DNA from: Plasmopara viticola
Taxonomy: Eukaryota; Oomycota; Peronosporomycetes; Peronosporales; Peronosporaceae
DNA: 64,000 bases
Assembly: GCA_001695595.3 (NCBI GenBank)
Contig: MBPM02000035.1
Span: forward strand, 496,001-560,000
Direction of reading: 5' to 3'
Positions 47,691 through 58,720 of the stretch are shown piece by piece (position 1 is the stretch's first letter; each line of letters starts with the position of its first letter). Made by a program: the position numbers and the translations under genes. The notes below the pieces were generated by a model. It did no database searches. It was not told the DNA's origin and saw only the letters and a program-made list of their open reading frames with translations.

Positions 47691-50600
47691 CCTCTGTTGT
47701 CATTGAGTGACGCTTATTGCCGTAGTCCAATTCTGCTGCGGAGACCACTAATTCAGTATCTTTGCCGAACCTCCCTTCATAAAGAGTAGGATCTTTTTTG
47801 TTCTACTTGCCTCTTGGTGTACCAAGAAACTGACACAGATCAGACACTAGGACAACTCGATGTATAGTTACTACTTTTTGCACCGCTTACACTAAGGTCA
47901 ACACTTATTACGTGGTCTGTGCTCACGGGAACCCGAGCATTACGATATAGCAAATCAACTAAACCTGCCAAAGCAACGTCCGGCCAGATAAGTTGCTGAT
48001 CAGCGCAAGGCTCGCATATATCAAGGCCACGATATGTTTAGCAACTATCGACAACATGTTTATCATGGACGTCAAGGAAAGACGCAGCTGTATTCTTCAA
48101 ATCACCTTTCGAGAATGTTACGCCGCGATTAGGATATTGAACCTGTCTTCGTCGTTATTCCACTGGACAAACACTTCGAGAATTAAAGTAAGAAGTATAA
48201 AATGCTACGCAAGTATGCAGACACAGTTTGACGCTCAAATTTATTCGAGCGAGGCACCTCCAATACGGGAAGGAAGTGAGCACGAAGTTCTACGCAAACC
48301 TGGTACCGAGTTTATATCCGTCAAACAAAGGCACCAAAGTCCCAACAGAGCAGAACAATCTAAGAATGGACCGAAGAGATAGTGCAGGCAAGTCGTCTGC
48401 CGTTTCAGCACCAATATTTTATAGCCGCAGGACTCAACTACGAATCCAACAAGAAAGTGATGGAGTTATTTTGCGGGTAATCCCGATGTCGCATGAGAAA
48501 GACACCGCTGACGTCATGCCAAGAAGTAATCTGTTTTCGTGCATGGACCTACTTTGGGGTTACCATCAGGTTAAAGTGCGCTTCTCGAATATCCCACTTA
48601 TCGCTCTTTCAAACCCCAGACGGTGTCTATCTATCTCCATTGTACTTAACGCCTGAATACGTTCAAGCAGCTCGAAATCTTTGTGTTTTCTTAAACCAAA
48701 GCTGACACAGACCACAAAATAAGGTTAGGCCGCGTACTCAAGCGGTGCAAAAGGTAGCAACTATTCATTAAGTTGTCAAAGTGCCAGCTCTGCGTGAGTG
48801 AGACGTCACAACTAAGGGACTTTCTTAAACAAAACTTCGTTTGAATGAATCTGACAAGAAAAGGACATCGCAAAACGGTCTGTGCCCAAGCTAACGAGAC
48901 AATTGAATTGATTTTTGGCACTATACTCTATGTCTCAAGGATCTGCAAGAATGTTGCGCAATGTTGTTCCACAACAATCTAAAGGAAATGCGCTCACAAG
49001 AAGCGATCAAAGTCTTTGACAATAATCAATCGTTCACCGACCTTAAGCGACGCTTGACCTGGTCTTAGTTAATTTTTATCATTACAACAAAGGCCTTAAA
49101 TCTTGCGATTGGTGGAATTTTATTTATAATGAGAAAAAAAGAGAGTATAATGTTGCTTTTTTCCGGTTAAAAGGTCAAGATGGCTAAGCTGAACTGTTAT
49201 GTCCGTGGGCAAGAACTACTTGCTATCATGCATGCGCTGAAAGTTTGGCAAGTGTATATTCTCGGTCGACGAGTTAAATTTAAAACAGATCACAAGAGCA
49301 TTAAATCAAGTCTGACGCAGAAGACTACAGATCTCAAGATTTCTCGATGGCTAAATGAGCTTGCTAGAGTTCAGCTTTTGTCTAAGTGCTGTATAAGGAA
49401 AAATAAACACCTTGGCTGATACGTTCTCACTTAATCCAAAATTCGAGCGCTAAGCTCTTTAAATTGCCTCGCTGAAGCTACTGAATGCATCTAAGAATAG
49501 CGAGATCGTGGCAAAAATTAGGAGAAAAAAGGGCACAGCAGCTTCAATTGCTAAGGCAATGTATAAAAGAAAACGGGACCCACAGTGGATCATCAAGAAG
49601 CTAAAATAGGAGAGGATGTGCCAACGTAATTATTGCAGGATGATATTTTGCATTTTCACACAAACAAGTAAGAGACTTCCTTAGTGTGGATTCCCAATAA
49701 AAAGTTCGAAAATTGCGTCATCTATGAGGGCCACGATTCTGTATTGACAGACCACCCAGGATTTTACAAAGACTATCTGGCCGTGCATCAAACGTATTAC
49801 TGGATAAGTACAAAGAAGTACATCTGTCACTATGTCAACACAAGTAAAATACATCAGCGCAACAAGACTAGGCAAATATAACAAATTTTAGTAGCTGGAT
49901 GTCAATGACAGATTGGTCGACATATCAACGAAATCTAACGTATCTTTACATTCGACAAACAGTACATTGGGTTTTGTCATGGTAATTGTTGATCGCTTGA
50001 TATGAAAAGCTAAGCTCATCAATGCGAAGGCGACGGACAATATTGCACACATGGTACGCCAAAGATCATTATTTCTGACTGAGATAATAAGGTCGCGTCC
50101 AAGCTATGACAATAATTGCGTCTAATGTGGCAACGCAGCACAATTCGCCTTCGGCTTTTCGGATGAACAATTATAAAGAGCTAACGATTTCCGAACAGTA
50201 CCTCCGAGTTGTCAATGTCCCAGCCAAAAAATAATGGAATCAGCGGTACAGTACACTGCAGCTAAAATTTTATTGTTAGACGTGAATCAAATTTAAGTTT
50301 CTTATATGACACACGATGTGGCATCAGATCCAATATTCTACATGCCAAAAAGTGTGCACAAGAGGTTCTTGTTTGTCAAGATACTTTACTCAAGGTCGCA
50401 CAGGGCAAGATAAGCAAAGAACGAAGGCATCTGAAGTACAGTTATGACAAGTATAGATCTAGCTAGTTTTTTAAAATGGCAACAGGGTGCTTTAGACAGC
50501 AAGAACTTGATGTTTGTCACGAATTGTGTGCTAAGTCAAAAAATTGCACCAAGATTTATTGGAACAATTTCGACCGTCGCAAAGGTTTCGCAAGATTCCT

Positions 50601-50890
50601 ATGAGCTGGGACTGAAGCTGCATTCAAAGTTCCACCCTTCATTACTTTAGCCGTATTGTAAAGACCGCAATCGTTGTCAACAGGGTCATGTTGGTCGGTG
50701 GCTCTCAAAGGCCGACTTCTTGAAGGCGTCATTGGTCATCTTGAGTACATAATGGACACAAGACAAAATTTATGGCCGAGTGGAACCAGAAAGAAGGCCA
50801 CTTATAAGCCTGCGGAGATGTTAAAGCAATTTTTCGGATTTATTAAATCTTTTCGAAGGGAGATCATGTGACGTGATTGACGTCAAGCAG
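47691..50890 (+). pseudogene. Ty3/gypsy chromovirus-like relic, left arm of the inverted duplication
   Basis: Plus strand: RT from about 48,330 (LRMDRRD region) to 48,720, including SCMDLLWGYHQVKV; RNase H at 49,180-49,420 (LNCYVRGQELLAIMHALKVW, TDHKSIKSSL); integrase zinc-finger end near 49,830-49,880 (HVNTSKIHQRNKTRQ); integrase core remnants at 49,930-50,230; and an integrase C-terminal module at 50,520-50,650 (KIAPRFIGTISTVAKVSQDSYEL). It is followed by a chromodomain-like stretch (WPSGTRKKATYKPAEMLKQF) to 50,840. It is the mirror image of 58,721-61,870. The junction with the reversed relic at about 47,690 is head to head. Confidence 0.7.
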
Positions 50891-52265
50891 GTTGGCCGGC
50901 AACGGTAGCCACGCTGTAGAGATAAATGACATAACAAACACATATGCATTGGAATCGTCCAAATTATCTGTGGCTGCATATTTTCAGTTTATTTTTAGGT
51001 CCAGATGTTTCATAATTATTGCTAGTGAAGAGACGTTTTAGGCTGGAAACCATAGTATGTATATGGAGTATAACAGGCAGCTGGAAGCTACCCTTTTGCC
51101 TTTAGCGAGAAAAATATTTGTAAGGTGTTCTCCTTATTGTCACTGCTCACTTCGCTTCGAGCGAATGATGCTCCTCCTTCGCCGACCTCACTTCACTCAC
51201 CACTCACTCCTCAGTCAACAATCGAACTTTCAAGAGGCTTTCTCCGCGCCTGCATTACACTGGGGTCGTCATCCAAGTCAAAAATGATCTCTCACCATTT
51301 TCTCGCGCGTGCTGCCACTGTCCCATGCTTTAAATTTATGATTAGAAGCCTAGTGTGACGAAACTGCCGTCACCGGCAGTTTTTCTGGTAACGGCTTTTA
51401 CGCAATATAATAAAATATTCCCAAAATACATACGCAATAGTTCTATCCACAGGTATAGGCGATTACACAGCTTCCTACCAGAAGACAGTTCCGAAACACT
51501 CATAATCATTGAACCCAAGAGACCTTATTGATCCAGGATGTGTAAGACGCCGGATGAAATCAGGAATAATGATAGCTTTTAGGATAGCAGCAGTAGATGG
51601 CTGAGAGCCACCAGATAGGATGAAGCAATAAAAAGAGTCGTAGGAGCTATTCATTCACAATCACTCCTCAATTTGCTTTGAGCAACAAACATTCTCCTTC
51701 TTTTTACAACTTCGCCCCTCTCCCCCCGCCCCACCCTCGTCCAACGGCCGACTTTAATCAGCTTCCTCCGCGACTGTGTCACAACTAGAGACAAGCTTTT
51801 AAGCAATAATTACGTGGTCACTGCGTCTTCTTTACGTAATTCTTTTGACATGTTCTTTGTCAATAACCTTTTCCAATTGTGCAAATTTTATTCCTTTTAC
51901 CTAACCCAAATGAACATATAGTGCAAGTAATCACGCTTTTACATATATGCGAGCCAGGAAAATTGTGGCCTATTTGAGGATCAATCGATTTGGTCTCCAC
52001 TAAGGGTATCGCAACAGGACCCATGCAGTAGTTATATCATCAAGTAGGCGTTCCACACGACATACGCTGTTAGCAAAAGCATTGTCTGCACCTGTCTTTA
52101 ATTGTGCTCTCCAGAGTATTTGGTTTTAAAGTCTGGTCTTGACCTACGTATGCATGACGCTTTTTAAGCCAATGAAAGTAGCGCTCTTTAAAACGAATTA
52201 CGACTTAGACTCAACACATTCCCAACTGCTATTTAGCCATTTGATAACGATTTTAATTTGGTGAA
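50890..52265 (+). repeat. Two adjacent LTR-like relics and GIP 3' flank
   Basis: GTTGGCCGGCAACGGTAGCCAC lies near 50,890, with CTCCTTCGCCGACCTCACTTC at 51,174. A second, related stretch starts near 51,365 (CCGGCAGTTTTTCTGGTAACGG, then GGCTGAGAGCCACCAGATAGG and TCCTCGTCC-type sequence to 51,790). After that comes sequence equivalent to the GIP 3' flank, including the inverted-repeat arm around 52,060-52,200. The mirror copy is at 56,920-58,720. No gene is seen. Confidence 0.5.
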
Positions 52266-52279
52266 ACAAACAAAAATTG

Positions 52280-52571
52280 CAAGCGCGGGGGCTAAATGCT
52301 CGCGCGCTTCGGGCAGGTGCTCTCGGGCATCTGCAGGTCTCTAACGAGTCTCACCCTCGACGCGACGGTCTCCAGCACCGGGCGCCACCTGGGCTCTTAC
52401 CAAGTCAGAAGTACACAAATTAATGGAAGACCCTCACGGCCTCGGTGCTGGCTGCACTACCCGCCGAACGAGACTCGACGTATGCGGACACCACTCTATG
52501 CCGTGGACTAGCATAGAGCCTAGCACGTGCATAACTTGGCAACGCGATAACGTAATACAATACAATACAAT
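52280..52571 (+). mobile_element. Short LINE derivative, copy F, 5' truncated
   Basis: It begins at CAAGCGCGGGGG, lacking the first ~28 bp of the family consensus, and has a CAATA-type tail. The 14-bp target duplication ACAAACAAAAATTG lies at 52,266-52,279 and 52,572-52,585. 5' truncation with an intact 3' end is the signature of target-primed reverse transcription. Confidence 0.95.
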
Positions 52572-52718
52572 ACAAACAAAAATTGAGCAATTAATAAAAG
52601 TTAGCAACAATGAAGGTGTTAAAAGGTTTGCGTAAAGAAGAAGCAGAAAATGCCTCTTTTGAAAAACCATAGCTTTTGAGCTCGTCTAATTGCTTAATTT
52701 CATAAAACTAATATATTT

Positions 52719-53441
52719 TTATGAAATCAAGCAAATAGACGAACGAAACAGCGGCGTCGGATATCCTTCTTTACCGCAACTGCGACCCCAGACGGTCAGA
52801 CCAATGAGAATGTCATACTTATCGCCTTCCGTCTGCTCCTTGACTAGTGGACCACCATTACCATATATGCACGCGCCTTCACGCGTGGCCTCGAATGCAC
52901 ACAAGTTCGTTTTATCGACACGCTCTTTTGCTTTGCACACCCTGTCGCCCCAGACCTTCATGTTTCCACCCAGTAGGACGTCAGAGCCGGGAAAATGAGG
53001 CCTTCCCCAGTCCATGGCCGTTGCCATCATGTCAGCCTGGGGATCCGAATCAGGAAGGGAAATGGGTTTGGTTTGGCCAACTTTAACAAAGCGAAATCAT
53101 AGCTATTGCGTAAAGGATTGTTCTTGGGGTGGACGCGAACTGACGCAACTTGAATCTGCTCTCCATCCAACGTCTGCTTAAGGTAGTGCGTACCTACTGA
53201 AACAAACTTTGAGGTCGGACCTTCGACGCATGACGTAACGGTGGCAACGAGTTTAGGGGCAATCAACGCACCGCCGCAAAAGCTGTAAGCATCGATGGTA
53301 TCGCGAACGCCGACGGTATACGTCTTTGCGCCCCTTTTAATGGGTGCCCCCCACAATAAGCCTCCGCGAAGTGTGCTCAGCGTTGACGGCGACACCGTCA
53401 ATCACCATGAGAACAGCAGCAATGGTGGAAGAAATCTTCAT
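52719..53441 (-). pseudogene. Broken glucanase-inhibitor-like gene, copy 3
   Basis: The start at 53,441 encodes a signal peptide (MKISSTIAAVLMVIDGVAVNA) and the EHTSRRLIVGG activation region. A frameshift near 53,345, at the G-run after LIVGG, follows. The next frame (YTVGVRDTIDAYSFCGG ... SYDFALLKLAKP) is open to about 53,050. A further shift leads into the C-terminal frame (AMDWGRPHFPGSD ... CIYGNGGPLV), whose last 20 or so residues are altered by small deletions. The His block reads VTSCVEG (Ser at the His position) and the Ser block GNGGPL (Asn at the Ser position), as in copy 4. It lies head to head with copy 4. It cannot give a full-length protein. Confidence 0.85.
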
Positions 53442-53768
53442 GAGGCCTTATCGAGTTGTTGCTTGAAAGGCTGCGTGGAGTAGATGGAAAAATCCAAATT
53501 ACTGAAGTGGTGCCAAAGATTTCGCTAAAATTCGAAGGCCATGTAATAATTTCGACGCCTTCTCATGCTTAATCTTTGCACTGAACCCAGATCCATCTTG
53601 TGAAAAAGGTTCAAGATAAGCAGCGCAATAGTAGAGGCTTTCTATTTAGATTCTATCTTGGTAGAGCACGAAATAAGTGGACTTCGCAATAATTCATAGA
53701 ATAGGGCCACAATTATAGATATCGTTCATTGAAGTACACAAGCCCATCAATGTTGGGGATAGCACCGT
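53442..53768. other. 5' flank of broken GIP-like copy 3
   Basis: Homologous to the sequence just upstream of copies 1, 2 and (mirrored) 4; includes the CCCATCAATGTTGGGGATAG segment in the U1 orientation. No gene is seen. Confidence 0.6.
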
Positions 53769-53783
53769 TTCACACATAGCTAT

Positions 53784-54104
53784 TGTATTGTATTACGTTA
53801 TCGCGTTGCCAAGTTATGCACGTGTTAGGCTCAGTCTGGCTAGTCCACGGCATAGAGTGGTTTCCGCATACGTCGGGTCTCGTTCGGCGGGCAGTGCAGC
53901 CAGCACCGAGGTCGTGAGGGTCTTCCATTATTTTGTTCAGCTCTGACTTGGTAAGAGCCCAGGTGGCGCCCTGGTGCTGGAGACCGTCGCGTCGAGGGTG
54001 AGACTCGTTAGAGACCTGCAGATGCCCGAGAGCACCTGCCCGAAGCGCGCGAGCATTTAGCCCCCACGCTTGGAAGGAGGGCGTCACCTCAACCTTTTCC
54101 GAAG
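53784..54104 (-). mobile_element. Short LINE derivative, copy G
   Basis: On the minus strand, 321 bp, with a CAATA-type tail at 53,784. The perfect 15-bp target duplication TTCACACATAGCTAT lies at 53,769-53,783 and 54,105-54,119. The repeated block at 62,716 begins inside this element. Confidence 0.95.
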
Positions 54105-55144
54105 TTCACACATAGCTATCACTTGATTTTAATACCTATCGGCGAGACATGATCAGTGAGAAGAATATTTCCGCTCTAGGTCAGCTGCATCGTCTCAAAG
54201 CTCGTAAGTCAGTCTAAAAGCTTGCTCTTTTTATCAAAATCTGTCGCGCTAGGAAGGACAACACGACAGGATCTGCAAGAAGATCGGGTAGCGCAATAAC
54301 TTATACGGAGAGTGTCTCATAACTGCCCGTCTACCCACACATATGGGTGGGCAGTTATCGGACACTCTCCTTATGAGTTATTGCAATCATATGACTCATC
54401 AGTAACTTCAAGGCTTGGTCGGGTAGAGCGTCTTAAATCCTCTGTTAGATTCCAACAGCTCGCTCTATCTGTAGATCGCTGCGCGCTATGAGTGACAACA
54501 CGACAGAAGAACAAAAACATCGAGTAGCCCGTATGAATATTTATGGGACACTTTACCATAGGGTTTATTGCTATAAAATGGCTCATAAGCATTTTCTGGT
54601 CTTAGTCAGATAAAGCGGCTTGCGACGTGATGGCAAAGCTGTTTATTATAGCAGCTCGCCCTTTTTATCGACCTTTTCGACAAGATAAGGTACAACTACG
54701 AGTACTTTGAAGTCGTATAGTTTTTTGCTACAATGGCTTAAATTGGTTGTTCTCGTGAATATCGACCTAGAGCTTAGATTAAAGCAAAAGTGGGAGCACG
54801 AGGTTATGCAAGCTATTGTGGCATTTAATGAATATGGAAGCGTATCATAAAATTGCTGGATTACTTAGAGCCACGATCCATGATATACGCCATTACTCAA
54901 TAAGGTTGTCAGGCATATCGTTAGTTGGTGGAGGCGAGGAACTCACTTAGTCCTCTAGTATAAACTGAAGATGCACGGTGTGGGAAATGTGTCGTTTCAG
55001 GGGAAGTATATGTGCACCGTAAAAGTTGCTATCTATCTCGCATTAATCGATTTGACCTCTTGCTGAGATTTTCTCTGCGCTTCGACATACACGAGGACAG
55101 TTATCTTAAATCATTATAGCAAATTATTATATGTAATGTACCCG
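53860..55144. repeat. 1,285-bp direct repeat, first copy
   Basis: It recurs at 62,716-64,000 (offset 8,856) with no difference found in the lines compared, and runs to the window end. It contains most of LINE derivative G, the 92-bp hairpin and the GIP 5'-flank block. Confidence 0.9.
54293..54384. repeat. 92-bp hairpin-forming inverted repeat
   Basis: The left arm, starting GCAATAACTTATACGGAGAG, pairs with the right arm ending TCTCCTTATGAGTTATTGC over about 42 positions with few mismatches, around a short ACACATATG-like centre. A second copy is at 63,149-63,240. Half of it recurs near 55,448-55,478. Confidence 0.85.
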
Positions 55145-55698
55145 AAAAATGCTCGTATGGGAAGGTACTGATTCCTATACAGCGCGCCACGAACGATAAA
55201 AAGGGCGAGCTGTTGGTTCTTTACAACTTGGCCATCGAGCCGCGAGCCGCTCGATTTGACCAAGACCAGAAGTTGCTGATAAGCCATTTTATAGCAATAC
55301 ACCATATGTAGAGTGCCGTAAATGCCCATACGTGCTACTCGATCTTTTGATTGGTCCTGTCCTGCGAACTACTGACAGAGCGAGCTGTTAGACTCTTACA
55401 GAAGCTTCGAAACGCTCTATCTGAACAAGCCGTGCAAGTCATACGGTAGCAATAACTCATATGGAGAGTGTCCCATAACTGCATCTGCAACCCGATCTTC
55501 TTGCAGATCCTGTCATGTTCTTCAAAGCGCGACCGAATCGATAAGAAGAGCATATCTTGCAACCTAACTTAGGAGCTTTATGACGGCGCAGGTCACTTTG
55601 TCTGACCAAGAGCGAACGATGCTCTTCTTCCTGATCATGTCTCGCTATGAACGACAACGCGACAGGACCGATATTAAGATCAAGAAAAAGCTATGTGT

Positions 55699-55784
55699 GG
55701 AACGGTACTGTCCCCAACATTTATGGGCTAGCGTTCTCCAAGGAACGGTACTGTCCCCAACATTTATGGGCTTGTGTTCTCCAA
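55699..55784. repeat. 43-bp tandem repeat, two copies
   Basis: The unit begins GGAACGGTACTGTCCCCAAC and occurs at 55,699-55,741 and 55,742-55,784 with about three differences; a 10-bp start of a third unit follows at 55,785. It sits in the upstream region of GIP-like copy 4. Confidence 0.9.
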
Positions 55785-56091
55785 GGAACGGTACCTATAA
55801 TTGTGGCTCTTTTCTATGAATTATTGCGAGGTCCACCTATTTCGTGCTTCAGTGGCTATACCAATGTAGTATTCCAACAGAAAGCCTTTGCTATTGCACT
55901 GCCTATCTCGAACATTTTCCATGAGATGGGTCCGGGTTCAGTGCAAAAACTTCGCACAAGAAGGCGTCAAACTTGTTTTCGTTTTGCTACATGGCGTCCG
56001 TAATACCACAAAATCTTTGGCACCAGGTTAGCACTTCGGATTTTTCCTTCTACTCCCCACAGCCTTCCAAGCCACAATTCTGAACGACCCC

Positions 56092-56856
56092 ATGAAGATT
56101 TCTACCACCATTGCTGCTGTTATGGCGATTGCCGGTGTCGCCGTCAACGCTGAGCACACTTCGCGGAAGCTTATCGTAGGGGCGCACCCCATCAAAAGAG
56201 GCACGAAGACGTATACCGTCGGCCTTCGCGATACCATCGATGGTTACAGCTTTTGCGGCGCGGTTCTGGTTGCCCCTAAACTCGTTGCCACCGTTACTTC
56301 ATGCGTCGAGGGTCCGACTCCAAAGTTTGTTGCAGTAGGTACGCACTACCTAAACCAGACGTTGGATGGAGAGCAGATTGAAGTTGCGTCAATTCTCATC
56401 CACCCCAAGAACAACCCTTCAATTAATAGCTATGATTTCGCTTTGGTAAAGTTAACCAAACCAAGTCAGTTCAAACCCATTTCCCTTCCTGAAGCAGACG
56501 ATTCGGATCTCCAGGCTAACATGAAGGCAACGGCCATGGGCTGGGGAAGGCCTAATTTTCCCGACTCTGACGCTCTATTGGGTGTAAACATGAAGGTCTG
56601 GGGCGACAGGGTGTGCAAAGCAAAAGAGGGTGTCGATAAAACGAACTTGTGTGCAAGCGGTGCCACGCGTGATGGCGCGTGCATATTAAGTAATGGTGGT
56701 CCACTAGTCAAGGAGCAGACGGAAGGCAATAAGAATGACATTCTCATTGGTCTGACCGTCTGGGGTCGCGGTTGCGGTAAAGAAGGATATCCGGCCGTTT
56801 TTTCGCGCGTGTCTGCTGCTGTTTCGTGGATAAATCTTATAAAAGCAAGCAGTTAG
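56092..56856 (+). CDS. Glucanase-inhibitor-like secreted trypsin homologue, copy 4
   Basis: The protein is 254 aa. The signal peptide is residues 1-20 (MKISTTIAAVMAIAGVAVNA), followed by EHTSRKLIVGA, close to the trypsin activation motif IVGG. The fold is S1 trypsin-like, but S70 replaces catalytic His (ATVTSCV), D115 is kept (SYDFALVKL), and N201 replaces catalytic Ser (LSNGGPL), so no protease activity is expected. It belongs to a different subgroup from copies 1 and 2 (Glu/Asp at those positions). It is on the plus strand, diverging from broken copy 3. The start is the first ATG of a clean signal peptide. The probable role, binding host endo-glucanase, is inferred from family. Confidence 0.9.
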   Translation: MKISTTIAAVMAIAGVAVNAEHTSRKLIVGAHPIKRGTKTYTVGLRDTIDGYSFCGAVLVAPKLVATVTSCVEGPTPKFVAVGTHYLNQTLDGEQIEVASILIHPKNNPSINSYDFALVKLTKPSQFKPISLPEADDSDLQANMKATAMGWGRPNFPDSDALLGVNMKVWGDRVCKAKEGVDKTNLCASGATRDGACILSNGGPLVKEQTEGNKNDILIGLTVWGRGCGKEGYPAVFSRVSAAVSWINLIKASS

Positions 56857-57343
56857 ACGAGCTCGAAAGCTATGGTTTTTCAAAAGAGGCATTTTCCGCT
56901 TCTTCTTTACACAAACCCTTAACACGTTTATTGTTGCTAACTTTTATTACTTGTTCATTTTTTGTTTATTTCGCCAAATCAAAATCTTTATCAAATGGCT
57001 GAATAGCAGTTGGAATGTGTTGAATCTAAGTCGTGATTCGTTTTAAAAAGCGCTACTTTATTGGCTCAAAGTGCGTTGAGCATTAGTACGTCAAGACCAG
57101 ACTTTAAAACTAAATGCTATGAAGAGCACAATTACGGTCAGGTGCAGACAATGCTTTTGCTGACAGCGTATGTCGTGTGGAACGCCTACTTGGTAATATG
57201 AATACCACTTAGGTCCTGTCCTAAAATTCTTAGAGAGAGACCAAATCGATTGATTCTCAACCAGACAACAATTATTCCGGCGCGCATATATGTAAAAGCG
57301 TGATTTATTGCGCTATTCGGCCATTAGATTAGATGTAAAGAAC
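56857..57343. repeat. 3' flank of GIP-like copy 4, mirror of 52,000-52,700
   Basis: TTGAATCTAAGTCGTGATTCG near 57,019 is the reverse of sequence near 52,200, and the TGACAGCG arm near 57,160 mirrors about 52,070. No gene is seen. Confidence 0.6.
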
Positions 57344-57355
57344 AAAATCTGTACA

Positions 57356-57681
57356 TGTAATGTAATTTATTACGTTATCGCGTCGCCAAATTATGCACGT
57401 GCTAGGCTCAGTCTGGCTAGTCCACGGCATAGAGTGGTGTCCGCATACGTCGAGTCTCGTTCGGAGGGCAGTGCAGCCAGCACCGAGGTCGTGAGGGTCT
57501 TCCATTATTTTGCTAAGCTCTGACTTGGTAAGAGCTCAGGTGGCGCCGAGTGCTGGAGACCGTCGCGTCGAGGGTGAGACTCGTTAGAGACCTGCAGATG
57601 CCCGAGAGCACCTGCCCCAAGCGCGCGAGCATTTAGCCCCCGCGCTTGGAAGGAGGGGGTCACCCCAACCTTTTCCAAGCT
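57356..57681 (-). mobile_element. Short LINE derivative, copy H
   Basis: On the minus strand, with an ATTAC-type tail (TGTAATGTAATTTATTACG at the left edge). The perfect 12-bp target duplication AAAATCTGTACA lies at 57,344-57,355 and 57,682-57,693. Confidence 0.93.
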
Positions 57682-57693
57682 AAAATCTGTACA

Positions 57694-58720
57694 ATGAATT
57701 AGATTATCGACAAGTAAATGTCAAAAGAGTTATGTGTAGAAGACGCAGTGATCACAAATTCATTGCTTGAAAGCGTGTCTCTAGGTGTAACAAAGTCGAT
57801 GAGGAAGCTGATTGAAGTTGGCCGTCGGACGAGGCTGAGGCGCTGTGAGGGGGGGGGACGAAGTTGTCAATGGAAGAAGAATGTTTGTTGCTCAAAGAAA
57901 ATCGAGAAGTGCTATAAAATGAAGAGCTCTTACGACTTATTTTCTGCTACAATCTGACTGTTGGCTCTCGGCCATCTAATGCTAATATCCTAAAAGCAAT
58001 TTTTGTATAAATTTCATCTGGCGTCTTACACATCCTGGATCACTCTCAGCCTATAACGTCTCTTGGTTCTTGATGTATATGTGACTTCTGGAACTGTCTT
58101 CTGGTACGAATCTGTATAATCGTCTATTCCTGTGGATAGTATTAAGGCATATGTTTTTGTGAATTTTTTTCTTATACTGAGTAAAAGCCGTCATCGGCTA
58201 AACTGCCGGTGACGGCGGCTACGTCACACAAGGCTTCTATACATGTATTTTGAAAATGGAACAGTGGGCGAAACGCGCGAAAAAACGGTCAGAAATCATA
58301 TTTGACTACAATTACGACCCCAGTAACACAGGCTCTGTGAAAGCTTCTTCGAAGTTCGATTGTCGACTGAGAGAAATTAGTGGGGTAGGGTCGGAGAAGG
58401 AGAAGTAATATTTGTTTGAAGCAAATTGAGCAGCGACAATAAAGAAAACATTTAACGAATATTTGTCTTGCTAAAGCCAAAGTGGTAGCTTCCAGCTGCC
58501 TATCAGACTCCATAAACATACTATAGTTTTCAGTCTAGAACGTCTCTTCGCTCGCCATGAATACGGAATATCATGGCGAGCGAAGAGACGGAATATCTGG
58601 ACCTTACGTGAAAGATCATCAAACACCACGTAAACTTAAACTTTGCAGCCACAGATAGTATGGACGAATCCAATGCATATGTATTTGTTAAGCAACTTAT
58701 CTCTACAGCGTGGCTACCGT
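57694..58720 (-). repeat. LTR-like relics, mirror of 50,890-51,950
   Basis: It contains the reverse of the 51,365-51,790 LTR-like stretch (57,830-58,230), followed by the reverse of the 50,890-51,360 stretch (58,290-58,720). A G-run (57,849-57,856) is present. No gene is seen; the 79-codon frame at 57,718 is reverse LTR sequence. Confidence 0.5.
58541..58590. repeat. Perfect 20-bp inverted repeat with 10-bp loop
   Basis: Arms CGTCTCTTCGCTCGCCATGA (58,541-58,560) and its exact reverse complement (58,571-58,590). It lies in the LTR-like relic; the mirror sequence near 51,020-51,035 has only one arm (GAAGAGACGTTTTAGGC). Confidence 0.95.

Larger units (their letters stand above)
54120..56091. 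repeat. Centre of the inverted duplication between GIP-like copies 3 and 4
   Basis: The two sides are rough mirror images: TCTAGGTCAGCTGC.. and GCAGATC.. motifs near 54,175-54,280 reappear reversed near 55,500-55,640, and the AGTTGCTGATAAGCCATTTTATAGC segment near 55,270 mirrors 54,565. It holds both promoters of the divergent copies 3 and 4. No protein-coding gene was supported; the ~118-codon frame at 55,647 reads through a tandem repeat and is not called. Confidence 0.6.

Noticed and set aside
56028..56237. Minus-strand ORF over the start of GIP-like copy 4
   Set aside because: It is the antisense shadow of the signal peptide region, also seen opposite copies 1-3.
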